Shown: positions 19,001-26,572 of the stretch, in pieces
How the letters are laid out: each line of letters starts with the position of its first letter
How positions within the stretch are numbered: the stretch's first letter is position 1
Assembly: GCF_011634835.1 (NCBI RefSeq)
Contig: NZ_SIRP01000001.1
Coordinates: forward strand, 613,140 to 677,139
Direction of reading: 5' to 3'
Length of the DNA: 64,000 bases
Source of the DNA: Isoptericola sp. BMS4
GTDB taxonomy: Bacteria > Actinomycetota > Actinomycetes > Actinomycetales > Cellulomonadaceae
Program-made: the position numbers and the translations under genes
Notes under the pieces: generated by a model
Seen by the model: the letters and a program-made list of their open reading frames with translations, nothing else
Databases searched by the model: none
Told to the model about the DNA's origin: nothing

Positions 19001-19782
19001 TCGCCAACACCGTGGCCGTCGCGCGGGTCGCCTCCCGGCTCCTGCTGCTCGGGGACCCGCAGCAGCTCGGGCAGGTGAGCCGGGGCGCGCACCCCGACCC
19101 CGCTGTGGCGGGGTCGGCGCTGGGGTGGCTCACCGGGGAGGAGGACGTGCTGCCGGGCCGGTTCGGCTACTTCCTGCCCGCCTCGTACCGGATGCACCCG
19201 GCCCTGTGCCGCGAGGTCTCGCAGCTCGCCTACGACGGCCGGCTGCACGCCCACCCGCGGGCCGCGGCACGCCGTCTGGACGGCGTCGCGCCGGGGGCGC
19301 GGCAGGTGCTGGTGGAGCCGGACCCCGGCGGGTCGGCCGTCGCGTCTGCCGTAGAGGCGGCGGAGGTGGTGCGGCAGGTGCGGGCCGTCCTCGGGCGTCC
19401 CTGGCACCCCGGCGAGGGCCCGGCCCGGCCGCTGGCGCAGGACGACGTGCTCGTGGTCGCGGCCTACAACGCCCAGGTCCACCGGGTGCGGCAGGAGCTC
19501 GACGCGGCCGGGCTGCCCGAGGTTCCGGTCGGGACGGTGGACATGTTCCAGGGCCGCGAGGCCGTGGTCGTGATCCTCACGCTCGCGGCCGCCTCGCCCG
19601 AGCGCGCCCCCCGCGGCACGGGGTTCCTGCTGAACCGCAACCGCGTCAACGTCGCCGTCTCCCGGGCACGGTGGTCCGCCGTCGTCGTGCGGTCACCCCA
19701 CCTCACCGAGCACCTGCCGCAGTCGGTGCGGCGGCTGCAGGAGCTCGGCGCCTTCCTCGCTCTCGGCGAGGCGAGCGGGTAA
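16003..19782 (+). CDS. TM0106-family RecB-like nuclease fused to a superfamily 1 helicase
   Basis: The protein has 1259 residues from ATG 16003. The N-terminal part has RecB-like features (SVGDVVRAAECEHALLRRAD, GRADFLVRAG). A DEDD-type exonuclease-like domain (RNase H fold) has FFDFEGDP (Asp365, Glu367) and YNRYDC (Asp565). The C-terminal half is a DNA2/UPF1-like helicase with Walker A GPPGTGKTS (about 875-883), VVDEAGQFSLANT, GDPQQLGQV, GTVDMFQGREA and NVAVSRAR. Such fusions are widespread but their cellular role is poorly defined; DNA or RNA processing during repair is likely. The gene stands alone. Confidence 0.88.
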   Translation: MHVVTGSPSFPGIAGAPLVHSVGDVVRAAECEHALLRRADELVGRAPRRERPADVMLERTAALGAAHRRRALDAFRDRFGPAPADGGPGGVVEIEEPRATTADELLAAHARTLAALERGADVVAGAVLLDGRFSGRADFLVRAGRAGDSGTAAYAVWEATLARRAKVLALLRLAAHAEQLTAVGVDPTGQGHLLLGAHGEEPASSHHPLAEVLPVYRARRDRMLEVLAEHLADDGPVAWGDPRFVACGRLGVCADCAASAEEHRDVLLVGGVYAGQRARLAAAGVTTIDALAAAEEPPAGIPEGAFARWHDQAALQLGTAPGDGRVRYRTDGPDGPRDAELRWTMPDPSAVDRLPAPSPGDVFFDFEGDPWWSDPEGREPRSGHGLDYLFGWVTRPGVADPDDELVTPLGDDHPDDRTPPFHGLWADTPEAERDALVAFVDWLAARRRRWPDLHVYHYADYERAHLLSIAARHGTYEDEVDDLLRDGVLVDLWKVVRPALRISHRSRSIKRLEPLYMGAEPGREGVTDGAASIVEYAEYAALRASGDHAGADARQAQILAYNRYDCVSTLRLLDWLREARAQVGEPAAPPAETAAPRPDEPAEPTRRRVDTDRRLALEEDVRAAVESAGPGAEPAAARALALLGGAVGYYRREAKPSWHEHFARLESPPDEWPGRRSSMVVEKAEVRRDWEVEPGRTVPARVVALAGRAVEGSELVDGAPVWLLYDDPVPPSVEPPTGRSVRGAHARAGIVGTTRDDATQELVVREQLRRGAEPYDALPVGVAVDALVPTGPQEQAVEDAAAAALAAWRADGELPAGPANDLLRRRPPRLVPEPAGPASPTLPEPVPGPDGEPDLPHAVLAAVRRLDRSYLAVQGPPGTGKTSLAARVVADLVAAGWRVGVVAQSHAVVENLLHAAVRAGVGVDKVAKKARTTPRAGAATPAATEWPEVGAEALADVAAWAATSGDGCLVGGTAWDFAHARWPEAGLDLLVVDEAGQFSLANTVAVARVASRLLLLGDPQQLGQVSRGAHPDPAVAGSALGWLTGEEDVLPGRFGYFLPASYRMHPALCREVSQLAYDGRLHAHPRAAARRLDGVAPGARQVLVEPDPGGSAVASAVEAAEVVRQVRAVLGRPWHPGEGPARPLAQDDVLVVAAYNAQVHRVRQELDAAGLPEVPVGTVDMFQGREAVVVILTLAAASPERAPRGTGFLLNRNRVNVAVSRARWSAVVVRSPHLTEHLPQSVRRLQELGAFLALGEASG

Positions 19783-19790
19783 CGGCCCGG

Positions 19791-20534
19791 TCAGAACCCG
19801 CCGACGTCGAACCCGCCGTCGCCGCCGAGGAAGTCCCCGAACCCGCCGCCGTCGTCCGGCGCGCCCGCCTCGGCGCTGCCGGCGTCCGCGCCGGTGTCCC
19901 CGCTGTCGGCGCCGGTGTCGGACGCGTCCCCGGCGAGGTCCTGCGTGGGATCGCCGAAGGCGGGGCCGAACAGGGCGTTGGCGACGGCCGAGCCGATGAC
20001 GACGCCGGCGACGGTGCCGAGCAGGCTCGACCCGACCATCGACCCGAAGCCGGGGCCCCGCGCCGTGTCCTGCCGGAACGACCGCTCAAGGGTGCCGGGC
20101 TCGCGCATCTCCGCGCGGGTGGCCATCCGGGCCAGCGACCGCGGGTCGTCCGAGGTCGCGCGCTCGGCCGGGGGGACGCCCGCGCCGAGCTCGTCGAGCA
20201 CCCGCCGGCGCTGCTCGGGCGTCAGGCGGGCGAACGCCTCGGCGTGCGCCTGCTCGACGGCGTCCGGCGGGGCCGTGCGCAGCAGGTAGCGGTAGCGCTC
20301 CACGGCGACCTCGTCGGGGTCGCGGCGTGCCGTGCCGCCGCCCGCCGTGCCGCCGCCCGACGCGCCGTAGCCCGGCGTGGCCGGGGGGCCGAAGGGCTCC
20401 TGCCCCGGCTCGGGGGCGTACCCGTACTTGTCCGGGGCCTCGCCCGTGTGCGGCGCGTGACCCGATCGTCCCGGGACGCCGTGGAAGGAACGCTCGTCCC
20501 GGGTCCTGCCCAGCAGCCTGTCGAGGAATCCCAT
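19791..20534 (-). CDS. Hypothetical protein with Gly/Asp-rich C-terminus
   Basis: The protein has 247 residues from ATG 20534. The N-terminus MGFLDRLLGRTRDERS is amphipathic. A central helical part (VAVERYRYLLRTAPPDAVEQ, RLTPEQRRRVLDEL) precedes a short Gly/Ala hydrophobic stretch (FGSMVGSSLLGTVAGVVIGS) that may be a membrane-associated hairpin. The tail is acidic and Gly-rich, ending GGDGGFDVGGF. I do not recognise a named function. The Gly-zipper-like segment and the DxG-rich tail are seen in a group of actinobacterial hypothetical proteins. It is convergent with the nuclease-helicase gene, 8 bases away. Confidence 0.65.
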   Translation of the reverse strand: MGFLDRLLGRTRDERSFHGVPGRSGHAPHTGEAPDKYGYAPEPGQEPFGPPATPGYGASGGGTAGGGTARRDPDEVAVERYRYLLRTAPPDAVEQAHAEAFARLTPEQRRRVLDELGAGVPPAERATSDDPRSLARMATRAEMREPGTLERSFRQDTARGPGFGSMVGSSLLGTVAGVVIGSAVANALFGPAFGDPTQDLAGDASDTGADSGDTGADAGSAEAGAPDDGGGFGDFLGGDGGFDVGGF

Positions 20535-20643
20535 ACCGAGAGGAACGTCCGGGCCGCGGGCGGCGTTCCCGTGGCCGGTCCTGGCCGGTCCTGGCCGGGC
20601 CGCACCGAACCGAGCAGGGCCGGGCGCCGGCCCCGGGACGACG

Positions 20644-20679
20644 ACGGCCCGCACCCCGCCGGAGCGGGATGCGGGCCGT
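20644..20679 (-). terminator. Hairpin downstream of the cold-shock gene
   Basis: ACGGCCCGCA (20644-20653) pairs with TGCGGGCCGT (20670-20679). Inside, CCCGC/GCGGG continues the stem past one mismatch to a CGGA loop. It begins 43 bases after the cold-shock stop and separates that gene from the hypothetical gene further down the minus strand. Confidence 0.75.
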
Positions 20680-20721
20680 GCGCTCACGCGGAGGGCCGAG
20701 TCACCTCGGCCCCGCGGAGGG

Positions 20722-20925
20722 TCAGAGCGGGCGGACGTTCTCCGCCTGCGGGCCCTTCGGGCCCTGCGTCACGTCGAACTCGACGCGCTGCTCCTCGTCG
20801 AGGCTGCGGTAGCCCTGCGACTGGATGGCGGAGAAGTGGACGAACACGTCGGCCGAGCCGTCCTCGGGAGCGATGAAGCCGTAGCCCTTCTCGCTGTTGA
20901 ACCACTTCACGGTTCCGGAAGCCAT
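20722..20925 (-). CDS. cspA: Cold-shock domain protein (CspA family)
   Basis: The protein has 67 residues from ATG 20925, with GAAGGAGT six bases upstream. It is a single cold-shock domain with both nucleic-acid-binding motifs intact: [11 protein letters not shown] (RNP1) and VFVHFSAI (RNP2). It starts [14 protein letters not shown], as in most actinobacterial CspA proteins. It binds single-stranded RNA and acts as an RNA chaperone or transcription antiterminator. About 65 bases upstream on the minus strand TTGACG (20989-20994) could be a -35 element, giving a 5' leader of about 40 bases; no clear -10 partner is visible. Confidence 0.95.
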   Translation of the reverse strand: MASGTVKWFNSEKGYGFIAPEDGSADVFVHFSAIQSQGYRSLDEEQRVEFDVTQGPKGPQAENVRPL

Positions 20926-21148
20926 GCGGTACTCCTTCAAGAGTGTCGACGATCCCGACCGTCGAGATCGCGCATCACGGTGAATCGTCGTCAACTCTTG
21001 AAACCAAGGTCCGCCGACCGGGCGCGCCCATCCTGATGACGCACCCGACTCGGCGCGAACCGCGAGCGGTCCGGATCGAGCGAGGCACTGCAACGAGGAC
21101 AACGGTACGCGAGCGCGCGTGCCGGCACCAGTGGTCGACGACGGGAAC

Positions 21149-21246
21149 ATGATCGAATCCACCGTCCCGACCGTGACCCTCGACAACGGCGTCGAGATTC
21201 CGCAGGGAGGACTGGGCGCCTTCCCGGTCCCCGAGCATCGGCCCCG
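21149..21246 (+). pseudogene. 5' fragment of an aldo/keto reductase gene
   Basis: From ATG 21149 the frame reads [19 protein letters not shown] followed by [13 protein letters not shown], which matches the first about 30 residues of diketogluconate-type aldo/keto reductases (VPTVTLNNGVEIPQLGFGVF in typical members). The similarity stops abruptly where the long palindromic repeat begins at 21246, and the frame then runs into repeat sequence and a stop. The catalytic Tyr/Lys/His and the NADPH site are absent. It looks like the remnant of a gene cut by, or recombined at, the repeat. The residues GG in place of L at the IPQ-x-G position suggest decay. Confidence 0.6.
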
Positions 21247-21340
21247 TCGAACATGTGGTTGGTCCGGGATTCGAGCCCCGGATCCCGGACCAACCACATG
21301 TTCGACACCTGACAAGGGCATGTTCGGCACCGAGCGGCTC
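21246..21340. repeat. Long palindromic repeat element, copy A
   Basis: Two perfect 25-bp arms, 21246-21270 and 21282-21306, enclose an 11-base loop. The arm core CGAACATGTGGTTGGTCCGG is shared (one difference) with copy B at 47799-47859. Downstream of the right arm both copies continue with a related segment: GGGCATGTTCGGCACCGAGC here, and a similar block in copy B. The element therefore extends about 30 bases beyond the hairpin. It is non-coding and follows an aldo/keto reductase fragment. It could be a REP-like element, a miniature mobile element or a transcription-termination repeat. Confidence 0.85.
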
Positions 21341-21373
21341 TGCCCGGGGGGGGGCGACGCCTAGGGTGGTCGG

Positions 21374-23602
21374 GTGCACGACGCCGACACCTCCGCCGAC
21401 ATCTCCGCCGAGACCACCGACGCCCCGGCGGCGCCGCCGCTCGCCGACCGACGTCCGGCGACCCGCACGCACCACGGGGACGTCGTCACCGACGACTACG
21501 AGTGGCTGCGCGACGCGGACTCGCCCGACGTCCTGGACCACCTGCGGGCCGAGAACGCCTGGACGCGCTCGGAGCTCTCCCACCTCGCGCCGCTGCGCGA
21601 GGCCCTGTTCACGGAGACGAAGCAGCGCACCCAGGAGACGGACCTGTCGGTCCCCACACGCCTGGGCGGGGCCTGGTACTACTCCCGCACGCAGGAGGGC
21701 CGGCAGTACGCGGTCCACGCGCGCGTCCCGGCCGCGGCGGACGACGGGTGGACGCCGCCGGTCGTCGAGCCCGGGCGCGCCCCCGAGGGCGAGCAGGTGC
21801 TCCTCGACGAGAACGCGGAGGCGCTCGACCACGACTTCTTCGCCCTCGGGTCGTTCGACGTCTCCGCCGACGGCACCCGGCTGGCGTACGCCGTCGACAC
21901 CACCGGCGACGAGCGGTACACGCTGCGGGTGCGCGACCTGACCACCGGTCAGGACCTCGACGACGAGATCCCGGACACCTTTCCCGGGGCGGTCATCACC
22001 CCGGACGGCGACCACCTCTTCTACCTCACGGTGGACGAGGCGTGGCGCCCGCACCAGGTGTGGCGCCACCGCGTGGGCACGCCGGCGAGCGAGGACGTCC
22101 TGGTGTTCTCGGAGCCGGACGAGCGGTTCTGGGTCGGCGTCGGGCTCACCCGCTCCCGCCGCTACCTGGTGATCGAGCTCGGGTCCAAGACCACGGGCGA
22201 GGCGTGGGTGCTGGAGGCGGACGAGCCGACGGGCCGGTTCCGCGTGGTGTGGGAGCGGCGTGACGGCGTGGAGTACACCGTCGAGCACGCGGCGCTGCCC
22301 ACCGGCCGCGGGGACGCCACGCACGACGCGCTGCTGGTGCTGCACAACGACGGGGCGCGGAACTTCGAGCTCGCCGCGACGGACGTCCCGGCCCCGGGCG
22401 CCGGGCTGCTCGACCCCGCCACGGCCCGCGCCGTCGTCCCCCACGACCCGGCGGTCCGCCTCGACGGGGTGGACGCCTTCGCCGGTCACGTGGTGCTCAG
22501 CCTGCGGCGCGACGCGCTGCCGCGCGTCGCCGTCGTCGACCTCGCCGCGGTGGAGACGGGCTCGCCCTGGCCGCTCAGCGAGATCGACGTCGACGAGCCG
22601 CTGTTCGCCGTGACGCCCGACGCGAACCCCGACTGGGCGCAGCCTCTGTTGCGCGTGCGGCATACGTCGTTCGCCACGCCGACGACGGTGCTCGACGTCG
22701 ACCTCGCCACCGGCGTGCGGCACGTGCGCAAGCGCCAGCCCGTGCTGGGCGGCTACGACCCTGCCGACTACGTGCAGCAGCGCGAGTGGGCGACGGCGGA
22801 GGACGGCACGCGGGTCCCGATCAGCCTGGTGTGGCGGCGCGACGCCGTCACGCTCGACGCGGCGGGCACGCGCGCCGAGCCCGCGCCCCTGGTGCTGTAC
22901 GGGTACGGGGCGTACGAGACCAGCGTCGACCCCTACTTCTCCGTGCCGCGCCTCAGCCTGCTGGACCGCGGGGTCGTGTTCGCCGTCGCGCACGTGCGTG
23001 GCGGCGGGGAGCTCGGCCGGGCCTGGTACGACGGCGGCAAGCTCGCCGCCAAGCCGCACACGTTCACGGACTTCGTCGCCTGCGGCCGGCACCTCGTCGA
23101 CGCGGGCTGGACGACGCCGCGGCGCATGGTGGCCGAGGGCGGCAGCGCGGGAGGCCTGCTCGTGGGGGCCGTGACGAACCTGGCGCCCGAGCTGTTCGCC
23201 GGCGTGCTCGCCGTCGTGCCGTTCGTGGACGCCCTCACGTCGATGCTCGACCCGTCCCTCCCGCTGACCGTCGTCGAGTGGGACGAGTGGGGAGACCCGC
23301 TGCACGACCCGGACGCGTACGCCCTGATGCGCTCGTACAGCCCGTACGAGAACGTGCCCGACGACGCCTCGGGCTACCCGCGGATCCTGGCGACCACGTC
23401 CCTGCACGACACGCGGGTGCTGTTCGTCGAGCCCGCGAAGTGGGTGGCGCGGCTGCGGGCCGCGGGCGCCCCGGCGCTGCTGAAGATCGAGATGTCGGCC
23501 GGGCACGGGGGCGTGTCCGGGCGGTACGCGCGGTGGGAGGAGATCGCGTTCGAGAACGCGTGGGCGCTCGACGTGCTCGGGCTGGGCGGCGCACCGGCCT
23601 GA
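21374..23602 (+). CDS. ptrB: Oligopeptidase B-type S9 serine peptidase
   Basis: The protein has 742 residues from GTG 21374. The N-terminal beta-propeller begins after THHGDVVTDDYEWLRDADSP, typical of prolyl oligopeptidases. The C-terminal alpha/beta hydrolase carries the triad: Ser591 in GGSAGG, Asp679 in SLHDTRVLFVEPAKWVARLR and His711 in SAGHGG. The EPAKWVA segment after the Asp is diagnostic for oligopeptidase B rather than prolyl oligopeptidase. These cytosolic enzymes cleave short peptides after Arg or Lys. No signal peptide is visible. The gene stands alone, downstream of the repeat element. Confidence 0.92.
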   Translation: MHDADTSADISAETTDAPAAPPLADRRPATRTHHGDVVTDDYEWLRDADSPDVLDHLRAENAWTRSELSHLAPLREALFTETKQRTQETDLSVPTRLGGAWYYSRTQEGRQYAVHARVPAAADDGWTPPVVEPGRAPEGEQVLLDENAEALDHDFFALGSFDVSADGTRLAYAVDTTGDERYTLRVRDLTTGQDLDDEIPDTFPGAVITPDGDHLFYLTVDEAWRPHQVWRHRVGTPASEDVLVFSEPDERFWVGVGLTRSRRYLVIELGSKTTGEAWVLEADEPTGRFRVVWERRDGVEYTVEHAALPTGRGDATHDALLVLHNDGARNFELAATDVPAPGAGLLDPATARAVVPHDPAVRLDGVDAFAGHVVLSLRRDALPRVAVVDLAAVETGSPWPLSEIDVDEPLFAVTPDANPDWAQPLLRVRHTSFATPTTVLDVDLATGVRHVRKRQPVLGGYDPADYVQQREWATAEDGTRVPISLVWRRDAVTLDAAGTRAEPAPLVLYGYGAYETSVDPYFSVPRLSLLDRGVVFAVAHVRGGGELGRAWYDGGKLAAKPHTFTDFVACGRHLVDAGWTTPRRMVAEGGSAGGLLVGAVTNLAPELFAGVLAVVPFVDALTSMLDPSLPLTVVEWDEWGDPLHDPDAYALMRSYSPYENVPDDASGYPRILATTSLHDTRVLFVEPAKWVARLRAAGAPALLKIEMSAGHGGVSGRYARWEEIAFENAWALDVLGLGGAPA

Positions 23603-23656
23603 TCTCACCCCTCCGCCCGCCCGGCGCGCGCGTACCGTGGTGCACGGAGCGAGACG

Positions 23657-25369
23657 GTGGGCGACGACGACACGGCGGAGGCGCGCGCGGCGCACGCGGC
23701 CGGTGACTGGGCGGCGGCGCGGGCCGCCCTGGAGCGCGCGGCGGCGGCCGGCCCGTTGCCCGCCGAGGACCTGGCCAGGCTCGCGACGGCCCAGTGGTGG
23801 CTCGGCGACCAGGCCGCGTCGATGGCGACCGCGGAGGCGCTCTACCGGGCCCGGCTCGCCGCCGGCGCCGTGGAGGAGGCCGCGCTCGGCGCCGTCGAGC
23901 TGGCGCTCCTGTGGTTCGCGGCGGGGGACCTGGCGGTGGCCTCGGGCTGGCTCGGCCGGGCCCGCCGCCTGCGCGCCGGCCGCCCGCCGGCGCGTGTCGA
24001 CGGGTACGTCGCGTACGTGGCGTTCGGGTACCGGCTCGAGGCCGACGGCGACCCGGACGCGGCCGCGCGGGCGTCGGACGAGCTCCGCGCGCTGGCCGGC
24101 AGGTTCGACGACGACCCGGCGCTCGGCTGCTTCGCCCTCGTGGCGGCGGGCCTGCGGGCCGCGAGCGACGGGGACGTCGAGGGCGGCTTCGACCTGCTCG
24201 ACCAGGCGATGCTCCCTGTGGTCGCCGGCCAGGTCGGGCCGCTGTGGTCCGGCGACGTGTACTGCAGCGTCGTGCACCTGTGCGGCGAGCTCGCCGACCT
24301 GACCCGCATGCGGTCGTGGACGGACGCGATGGAGCGCTGGGCGTCGCCCCTGTCCCGCCACTTCATGTTCACGGGCGTCGCCCGGGTCCACCGCCTCCAG
24401 CTCCAGGCCGCCGAGGGTCGCTGGAGCGCCGTCGAGCAGGAGCTCGGCCCGCAGAGCGGGCGGCTGACCGGCGCGCACGGGTGGGTCGCGGGGGAGGGGT
24501 ACCGCACCCTCGGCGACGTCCGGCGGCTGCGCGGCGACGTGCGCGGCGCCGAGGAGGCGTACACCCGGGCCCGCGATCTCGGCATCGACCCCCAGCCGGG
24601 AGCCGCGCTGCTCCTCGCCGCCGCCGGCCGGCCGGACGCCGCGATGACGGCGCTGCGGGCCGCGCTCTCCGCCGCGCGGCCGCTCGAGCGCAGCCGCGCC
24701 CTGCCCGCCGTCGTCGAGGTCGCGGTGGGGCTCGGGGACCTGCCGGCGGCCCGCGCGGCGGCCGCCGAGCTGGAGGACGTCGCCGCGGCCTTCCCCGGCC
24801 CTGGGCTGCGCGCCGCGGCCGACACCGCGGCCGCGCGCGTGCTCCTCGCGGACCGCTGCTGGGACGAGGCGTCGACGCGGCTCGCGCGCGCCGTGCGGAC
24901 CTACCGGGCGCAGCGCTTCCGGTACGCGACCGCCCAGGTGCACGAGCTCACCGCGGCGGCGCTCCGGGGCCGCGGAGAGCACGACCGCGCCACCGCGGAG
25001 GAGGCGACGGCGCTCGCGGTGTACCGGGACCTCGGCGCCGGCCCGGACGCCGACCGGCTCGCCCGGGGCGCGGCGGCGCCGGGCGGGCTGACGGCGCGGG
25101 AGGCGGAGGTGTTGGCGTGCGCGGCGTCGGGCGCCAGCAACCGTGAGATCGCGGACACGCTGGTCATCAGCACCAAGACCGTGGGGCGGCACCTGGCGAA
25201 CATCTACCTCAAGCTCGGTGTGACGTCCCGTACGGCCGCCGCCGGCTGGGCCCGCGACCACGGCGTCGCCCCGAGGGCCCCCGGACCCGGCACGCCTGCA
25301 CCATCCGCCGCAGCGCTGTCGGGAAGGTTGCACGATCCGCCCGACGCCGCGCCGCCCCGGCGTCCGTAG
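23657..25369 (+). CDS. LuxR-family transcriptional regulator with TPR-like N-terminus
   Basis: The protein has 570 residues from GTG 23657. The first about 460 residues are Ala-rich helical repeats (GDWAAARAALERAAAAG, LARLATAQWWLGDQAASMAT) resembling TPR or MalT-like sensor repeats; no Walker A motif is seen, so it is not a LAL-type ATPase. The C-terminal LuxR helix-turn-helix runs from about residue 475: GGLTAREAEVLACAASGASN, then STKTVGRHLANIYLKLGV. It is 49 bases upstream of a methyltransferase gene on the same strand, an arrangement that recurs in actinobacteria and suggests they act together. The signal is unknown. Confidence 0.85.
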   Translation: MGDDDTAEARAAHAAGDWAAARAALERAAAAGPLPAEDLARLATAQWWLGDQAASMATAEALYRARLAAGAVEEAALGAVELALLWFAAGDLAVASGWLGRARRLRAGRPPARVDGYVAYVAFGYRLEADGDPDAAARASDELRALAGRFDDDPALGCFALVAAGLRAASDGDVEGGFDLLDQAMLPVVAGQVGPLWSGDVYCSVVHLCGELADLTRMRSWTDAMERWASPLSRHFMFTGVARVHRLQLQAAEGRWSAVEQELGPQSGRLTGAHGWVAGEGYRTLGDVRRLRGDVRGAEEAYTRARDLGIDPQPGAALLLAAAGRPDAAMTALRAALSAARPLERSRALPAVVEVAVGLGDLPAARAAAAELEDVAAAFPGPGLRAAADTAAARVLLADRCWDEASTRLARAVRTYRAQRFRYATAQVHELTAAALRGRGEHDRATAEEATALAVYRDLGAGPDADRLARGAAAPGGLTAREAEVLACAASGASNREIADTLVISTKTVGRHLANIYLKLGVTSRTAAAGWARDHGVAPRAPGPGTPAPSAAALSGRLHDPPDAAPPRRP

Positions 25370-25418
25370 CGTCGAGGGTGTCCCGGCGGACGCCGGGCAC
25401 GAGGCGAAGGAGCCGGAC

Positions 25419-26465
25419 ATGAGTACCACCGCGACGGACGACTTGCTCGACCGTGTCGTGCAGATCCTCGACGACGGCGCGATCGCGCTGCTGGCCGGGG
25501 TGGGGCACGAGACGGGCCTGCTGGACACCCTCGGCGTGCTGCCGCCGTCGACCAGCGCGCAGGTGGCCGACGCCGCCGGCCTGGACGAGCGGTACGTGCG
25601 CGAGTGGCTCGGCGGGATGGTCACCGCCGGCCTGGTCGCCTACGACCCCGGGCCGGCGACGTACGTGCTGCGCGAGGCCGCGGCGCCCTACCTGACCGGG
25701 TCCGGCGTCGACAACCTGGCCCGCACGATGGCGCAGCTGACCCTGCTCGCGACCGCCGCGCCGAAGGTGGCCGAGTGCTTCCGGCGCGGCGGCGGGACCA
25801 CGTACGCCGACTACCCCGGGTTCCACGCCGCGCAGGCGGCGGAGAGCGCCGCCGTCAACGACGTCGCGCTGATCGACACCGTCGTGCCGCTCACGGGGCT
25901 CGTGGAGCGTCTCGAGGACGGCCTCGACGTCGCCGACGTGGGCTGCGGGCAGGGGCACGCGATCAACCTCATGGCCCGGCGGTTCCCCGCGAGCCGGTTC
26001 ACCGGCTACGACTTCTCGCCCGAGGCGATCGAGGCGGCGCGCGCCGAGGCGGCCGCCTGGGGGCTGACGAACGCGCGGTTCGCGGTGCACGACGTCGCGG
26101 AGCCGCTCCCGGAGGAGTACGACCTGGTGACCGCGTTCGACACGATCCACGACCAGGCGCACCCGGCGCGGGTGCTGGCCGGCGTCCACGCCGCGCTGCG
26201 GCCCGGCGGCACGTTCCTCATGGTCGACATCAAGGCGTCGAGCCGGCTGGAGCAGAACGTCGACCTGCCGTGGGCGAGCTTCCTGTACACGGTCTCGACG
26301 CTGCACTGCATGGCGGTCTCGCTCGGGCAGGGCGGCGAGGGCCTGGGCACGGTGTGGGGCGTGGAGCGTGCCACGCGGATGGTCCGGGAGGCGGGTTTCG
26401 TCGCCGTCGAGCCGAAGGAGCTCGCGGAGGACCCCTTCAACGTGTACGTCGTCGCGCGGGCGTAA
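25419..26465 (+). CDS. Winged-helix-containing SAM-dependent methyltransferase (Rv2258c-like)
   Basis: The protein has 348 residues from ATG 25419 (GAAGGAG nearby). The N-terminal winged-helix domain (ALLAGVGHETGLLDTLGVL, LDERYVREWLGGMVTAGLV) is of the type used for dimerisation in O-methyltransferases and in Mycobacterium tuberculosis Rv2258c. The SAM-binding Rossmann domain has VADVGCGQGHAINLM and GYDFSPEAIEAAR. The substrate is not known. A short palindrome, CCCGGC/GCCGGG (25382-25397), lies just before the ribosome site and could be an operator for the upstream LuxR regulator. Confidence 0.85.
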   Translation: MSTTATDDLLDRVVQILDDGAIALLAGVGHETGLLDTLGVLPPSTSAQVADAAGLDERYVREWLGGMVTAGLVAYDPGPATYVLREAAAPYLTGSGVDNLARTMAQLTLLATAAPKVAECFRRGGGTTYADYPGFHAAQAAESAAVNDVALIDTVVPLTGLVERLEDGLDVADVGCGQGHAINLMARRFPASRFTGYDFSPEAIEAARAEAAAWGLTNARFAVHDVAEPLPEEYDLVTAFDTIHDQAHPARVLAGVHAALRPGGTFLMVDIKASSRLEQNVDLPWASFLYTVSTLHCMAVSLGQGGEGLGTVWGVERATRMVREAGFVAVEPKELAEDPFNVYVVARA

Positions 26466-26490
26466 CCTGGGCCGGCCGTGCCCGCCCGAA

Positions 26491-26527
26491 GATGAACACC
26501 AGGTGAACAGTCCAGTAACAGTTCACC
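26491..26527. promoter_or_regulatory. Putative PHO box (PhoP operator) upstream of pit
   Basis: On the minus strand GTTCACC (complement of 26502-26508) and GTTCATC (complement of 26491-26497) are exactly 11 bases apart, the spacing and sequence of the direct repeats bound by PhoP in Streptomyces. A third GTTCACC lies on the plus strand at 26521-26527 and forms an inverted repeat with 26502-26508. The following gene is a phosphate transporter, which supports the assignment. Confidence 0.65.
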
Positions 26528-26572
26528 GGGACGTCGCACAACGGTAGGAATCTCTCAGGCGCGCGCCCCACC

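Noticed and set aside
14911-19482. Very long open frame on the minus strand opposite the nuclease-helicase gene
   Set aside because: The frame is open only because stop codons are rare at this GC content. Its product is Arg/Gly/Pro-rich without domains until the excalibur protein, whose proper start is ATG 15870 with a good ribosome site.
21260-21300. tRNA-like T arm (GGGATTCGAGCCCC) with a following CCA inside palindrome copy A
   Set aside because: No anticodon or D arm is present, the acceptor cannot be formed, and palindrome copy B lacks the TTCGA loop. The likeness comes from the hairpin loop by chance.
20975-25624. 1549-codon minus-strand frame across oligopeptidase B and the LuxR gene
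   Set aside because: Antisense shadow of two well-supported genes. Its product has no recognisable domain and the codon bias belongs to the plus strand.
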